NCBI GenBank assembly: GCA_025331435.1
Contig: JAIWNI010000005.1
Coordinates: 310,001 to 374,000 of the forward strand
From: Choanephora cucurbitarum
Taxonomy: Eukaryota > Mucoromycota > Mucoromycetes > Mucorales > Choanephoraceae
Direction: 5' to 3'
DNA: 64,000 bases
The translations under genes were made by a program, and so were the position numbers. The notes beneath the pieces were generated by a model that was not told where the DNA came from, made no database searches, and was given only the letters and a program-made list of their open reading frames with translations. Positions 60,030-64,000 of this stretch are shown here, one piece after another (the first letter of the stretch is position 1; every line of letters begins with the position of its first letter).

Positions 60030-60727
60030 GATGGACGATGTGCAAGAAAGAGAGGAGAGGACGATCTTCAAGTTTTCTTGGTATTATTATTATATTTCGG
60101 GGCTTACTTGAAGGATGTCAAAGTCCGTTAATATCAATTGCTTGACTGTCATTTTGCAAAAAGTCCTCTAAGCTTACAGCTTTAGGGAAACACATAGCTA
60201 ACAGAACATGGCTTACGGTAACCTCTAGCAATTTATAGTTACAGCTACATTTACAGTCATACGAAACACTCTTCTTGTTTATTGCTGTTTGTGATGAGAC
60301 ATATCCTAATTAAGCCTTTCGTATCACTACTATAGGCTATGGAGTCAGATCGGATAGCTTCTAAGCAAAAGCAAAGGCAATTATGCTGTTATGACCAAAT
60401 CATTGTATGTTTCTTTGAATCCAGTCAAATGGCTAATATAACTTTGTTCTCATTCTATTTAAAGGAATGAACGAAATATTGTTCAATTGTGACCCTATTT
60501 TTTCGCATCTCAGCTTTCTAGATAACGAAAGAGCAAAGGTATAACTTTTTTATGCCAGCGACTGCCTTATAGATGATATTCGTATTGTAAGAAACGTATC
60601 TCATAAAGAGAGACACTACTCGGTGGCTTTATCAACATAACAAAAGGCTTAATCCTGACTTTTGTCTACATCTTTTTTTTTTATTTTCTTGAAGCCAAAA
60701 AAAATGAAGATTCTTTAAAAAAGGAAC
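60030..60727. other. Intergenic gap between prefoldin 6 and the OSBP gene
   Basis: Prefoldin 6 5' flank and OSBP 3' flank, both minus-strand genes. AT-rich with poly-A/T tracts near 60670-60720. No gene recognised. Confidence 0.5.
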
Positions 60728-62293
60728 TTAAAACAATGCTGCAATTGTCTTGGTTACTTCTTCAGGTTGATCAAAGTTTAAACTAATGATAAAAAAAAGT
60801 CAGTAAACTAGAGCTTGACTTTCAAAAAAGGCACTTACGAATCTATGTTTTTAAACTTGTACTCATCACCATTGATCACATCAAAGAATCGTGGCTCCCA
60901 TCGAATGTTCTTTGCCTCTCTCTCCTTTCTCAATGCACGTTCTCTATCTTCTACCTTGAATTTCTCATCAGTTGCCTTATCCATATTCCTCTCCATGATG
61001 CCTTGTGTTAATCCAGCCCATAATCGTCTTGATTCTTTTTCTTCTTGGTTTTCAGACACTAAAAGTGGACAGATCTGGTGTTGAGATACATTTACCAATA
61101 CTTCAGATTTTTCAGGAGAACTTGTGCTGCCTCGAAGAGACTTTAGAAGAAAAAATTAGACTTACTCTTTCCTTCCTTTTTTTTTTCTTATCTTATTTAC
61201 CAACAAACCGCCAATTGTACTACCACTTTTATCTGGAACATATTTTTTAATCAACAATTCGCCCGACCATTGTCCCGAGATTTCATAAAGAACTTCCTGA
61301 GTCGATTCTCGTTTAATTTTGCCTACAACTGAATTGCATTGACCAGAGAAAAATCCCTTTGTTTGAAAATCCATCTCACAAATCAAATCACTCGAAACAC
61401 ATCTGACTGAAGAAGCGTCGCCAAGTTCTAACGTCATCGTGCCAAACCTTAATTAAAAAAAACGTGATAAGTGGTTCCAATTGAATTTGACGCGTCACTC
61501 ATAATACATACAGTACACCTCTAGCATACATATTAGGCATCTTTACTTCATAACGTTCATTGTGTCTTCCAGGTAAGATGAAATCGATTTGTCCATGCAT
61601 AAGTGAGCCTACACTGTTGCCATAGAATCGAGATTTAGGTCGAAGATCACCCGTGATAACCACCTTGTGTTGAGGACATGTATAGAAATAAGCGGAAGCA
61701 GGTGGGTGATGAGATACTTGTTCTGCAATATAAAAGGCTTCTGTTCCATCCTCATATTGGTATTTGCATCGAAAGAATTCACCCAATACTGGATTATATG
61801 GTTTTTTCACACCCTGTTGACCTCATGTTTTAGAATAGGATGAAACAAAAATGACTGCCGTATTTTTTTTTACCTTGGGTTTAATATGCCATCCAGCTAA
61901 GAACCATTTGACGACAGAAATAAAGCGTTGTGTATTATCATCGATATGAGGAATGCTATGTTTGTAATCATAAGTTAGAAAAAGAAGATATAAGGACCAA
62001 AAGAATTGGTTCAAATCAACTGTACGGTAAGATAAGCTCAGGATGAGCCATGAAGTCTGTAATGCGTTCAAGCATACTTCTGGGTTCTAGTACAAATGTA
62101 GGTAAAGTGACTCTGTGCTATCAAGAAGAGTCAACAAACACGAAAAGAGAACAAAAGAGCGAAAGATGGCACATACCAAATCCATGCCTTTAGTTAATTG
62201 TGAAGCAATTGACAACAAAATGCTACGAGAGCCTTCAGCAAGTTCTTCTGTGTTGTTTGAGTTATCTAATGTATTTTGTGTTGTATTTGACAT
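60728..62293 (-). CDS. Oxysterol-binding protein, short Kes1/Osh4-type
   Basis: A lipid-transfer protein that exchanges sterol and phosphatidylinositol 4-phosphate between membranes. Seven exons (62177-62293, 62026-62117, 61874-61955, 61512-61813, 61201-61447, 60839-61140, 60728-60782) encode 398 residues, the length of a domain-only ORP without PH or ankyrin modules. Motifs: [33 protein letters not shown], the family fingerprint EQVSHHPP ([18 protein letters not shown]), [10 protein letters not shown], the lid-region helix at the N-terminus, MTLELGD, and the C-terminal [13 protein letters not shown] and WEPRFFD. The intron at 61956-62025 is open in one frame, so a read-through translation would insert a spurious hydrophobic segment. 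Confidence 0.94.
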
Positions 62294-63740
62294 TTTTCTT
62301 TCTTTGAACAGAAGGAAGGATAAAAGAAAAGGAAAAAAAAAGGTTTTGATGAAAGGTGAAAAAAGAAAGAAAGAAAGAAAGAAAGTCTCTTTTTTTTTTC
62401 TACTTTTGACTTACCAACTCCGGTGGTTCGGGTGAGATGATCTTTGCCCTTTCTTGGCAATGAATTCATACATCACTGTTCCACCGCTACTTGCAGAAAA
62501 TTTGGCGGAGATGTACTCTATATAATCCATTCCTTTAGTGCAATGAAATGCTTGTCTTGTTGCCAAGAGATTGCCATAATTCCATAAGCTTGCGTGCACA
62601 ATAAGGTATTTCAAAAGCAATAGATACATACAAGATTTACATAGACTAAATTTTTCAATCATTGCAATTCATACATTAAGAGAGAGGAAAAAAAAATGAG
62701 ATACTTTTCTTTCGCATTTCTCTGTCAATGATTTCCAACTCAATTATAGAAATGCACAGAATACGAGATTCAAAAAGACAAACGAGTTTGTATTCAAGCT
62801 GTTATACACAAGAGAAAAGAAAGGTTGGTTTTGACATCTAATGTTACAACTCCCTCCGAGGCATTTGTATGTGCGACATGAGAAAGAAAGAAAAAGAAGA
62901 CTTTGATGTTATACAGATACCAAGACATTTTTTCAATCCAAAGAGTCTCCTGTATGTCTAAACTTCAAAGAATGAAAGCCTCTTAAGGTCGATCAGATGC
63001 TTGAAATTAATTGATATTTTGAAGAATCTACTAAGCCTTTTATTATTTTCGAACAAATGTCTTGAAACCAATTTAAATTCCTAGTCGTATTTTTCTGCTC
63101 TTTATAAAGAAAAATAAGAGATCAATGAATTTTATAATAGCGCTTGAATTCCCATTTTCTCTCAAGTTGAGCTATCTAAACCAAAAAAAAAGAGACATTC
63201 CAAGCCTCTCTTTTATATTAGATGAGTCCTTCAAGACTATCATAATGACAAACAGCTGTACATTTTTGTCCTGATGTTGTTGTTCACTTAATTGACGAAG
63301 GAGATTTCAAGAGTCTCAGCTCACTGCTAGCACATCTATTGTACTTTGTTACTTCTTTGAGAGATCCTATAATCTAAGCGGCAATGACTAAGTGAGCGAA
63401 GCCATAGAAGATTGCAAGTGGCAAGGATAATGTACCAGACTTAATTCAATAAGCAAAATAGCTATTCAAATTATACAAGTATGGATATTAATGTCTAGTA
63501 TCTTTGGAAAGCATTCGTGCACAATATGAGAATATAATCAAAGGTGCAAAAGTGGAAAAAGAGCTGTACCCATGCAATGTGCACAAAAGGAATAAGTTTA
63601 TTAGACTGGTTTTGTAATTGGACAACCTTCCAACCCCTTTTAATCCTGCGATTTGGAGATCTTTTGAAGATTGAGAGTTCTTTTTTCTTTTCTAAATATT
63701 TTATTTACGCAAAAAATTTAGTTAAAACACTATCAGCAGA
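62294..63740. other. Intergenic region, no confident gene
   Basis: OSBP 5' flank followed by AT-rich sequence. An 83-codon minus-strand frame (62411-62662) lies directly upstream of OSBP but its ATG is far from a family match; I treat it as leader sequence. An AAAG microsatellite lies at 62361-62385. Confidence 0.45.
62361..62385. repeat. (AAAG)n microsatellite
   Basis: Six tandem GAAA units upstream of the OSBP start codon. On the coding strand this is a CTTT leader tract. Directly visible. Confidence 0.75.
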
Positions 63741-64000
63741 ATGAACAAAAGCTTTGCTGCCAATTACTACAGTAGGCCAGTTCATGAGTCTCGTTCTTTT
63801 CTCTTTCCCATGCCTGGCTTTGGTGCATCTTCCTTCTGTCTCAGCGCACAAAAGTCCCTAAAACTTCCGATCGAGTCAACCGAAGCAAGGGCTGTACAGT
63901 TTGGTGCTGCATTGAGCTCTTACTTCATTCGATCAAGAACTGCTGGCACCAGTATGCAGACGAATGACAGTAACCTCAACGTTACTACCTACAGCAGCAT
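63741..64000 (+). CDS. Partial gene start cut by the window end, unknown
   Basis: A frame starting at ATG 63741 (MNKSFAANYYSRPVHESRSF) stays open for 86 codons to the last base of the window. The sequence is Ser/Arg-rich with a PMPGFGAS segment. No signal peptide or domain is recognisable. A T-rich leader (63680-63700) and an open end make a real gene plausible, but it could be an open frame by chance. More sequence is needed to classify it. Confidence 0.4.
   Translation, partial: MNKSFAANYYSRPVHESRSFLFPMPGFGASSFCLSAQKSLKLPIESTEARAVQFGAALSSYFIRSRTAGTSMQTNDSNLNVTTYSS

Noticed and set aside
62411..62662. 83-codon minus frame upstream of OSBP
   Set aside because: No match to the OSBP N-terminus and a stop separates it from the OSBP ATG. 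More likely leader sequence.

Overview
This looks like a nuclear contig from a Mucoromycota fungus, probably Mucorales. It is AT-rich and intron-dense, with mostly 50-80 nt GT..AG introns. It carries a fungal plasma-membrane H+-ATPase together with genes that many yeasts have lost: coilin, a queuosine-salvage glycosylase, and a double-CH/GAR cytoskeletal giant. The genus assignment is inference; no rDNA or other barcode is present. I saw no tRNA, rRNA or CRISPR.

Layout. 0-6 kb: queuosine salvage (minus), then the highly expressed H+-ATPase PMA1 (plus). 6-10.6 kb: a gene-poor block with a 546-bp TIR/TAA-flanked MITE and a decayed Fanzor/TnpB-like relic. 10.6-25 kb: ribosome-export GTPase LSG1 (plus), a 3235-residue CH-CH/coiled-coil/GAR protein (minus) and a fused siroheme synthase (minus). 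25-31.6 kb: a loosely packed region with a small GPI-type secreted protein, an MFS transporter, a 114-bp foldback element and an F-box/LRR-like fragment. 31.7-38 kb: a kinesin-5 motor with a very short tail, an F-box/WD40 protein and a kinesin-13. 38-57.6 kb: a compact block with an integral membrane protein, mitochondrial SSB, a tail-anchored orphan, an SGNH hydrolase, a MEAK7-like TLDc protein, SWS1/ZSWIM7, a kelch protein, CCT2, a PKA catalytic subunit, HisRS, SYS1 and coilin. 57.6-64 kb: prefoldin 6, a Kes1-type oxysterol-binding protein, and the open start of a gene cut by the window edge.

Most gene models were rebuilt by hand from exon frames and splice consensus, and the summed exon lengths close in frame. 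Several genes touch the cytoskeleton: the CH-CH/GAR linker, kinesin-5, kinesin-13, and the tubulin/actin folding factors CCT2 and prefoldin 6. Their proximity is probably coincidental because they sit among unrelated housekeeping genes, but it is worth a synteny check. Divergent pairs with short shared promoters are SYS1/coilin (83 bp), MEAK7-like/SWS1 (150 bp) and kinesin-5/F-box-WD40 (177 bp). The F-box-WD40 and kinesin-13 genes converge with only 11 bp between stop codons.

The most unusual items are the spectraplakin-like giant, two 11-nt microexons in different genes, a CCT2 gene whose first coding exon is only the ATG, the minimal kinesin-5, and the mobile-element remnants in the 6-10 kb block.
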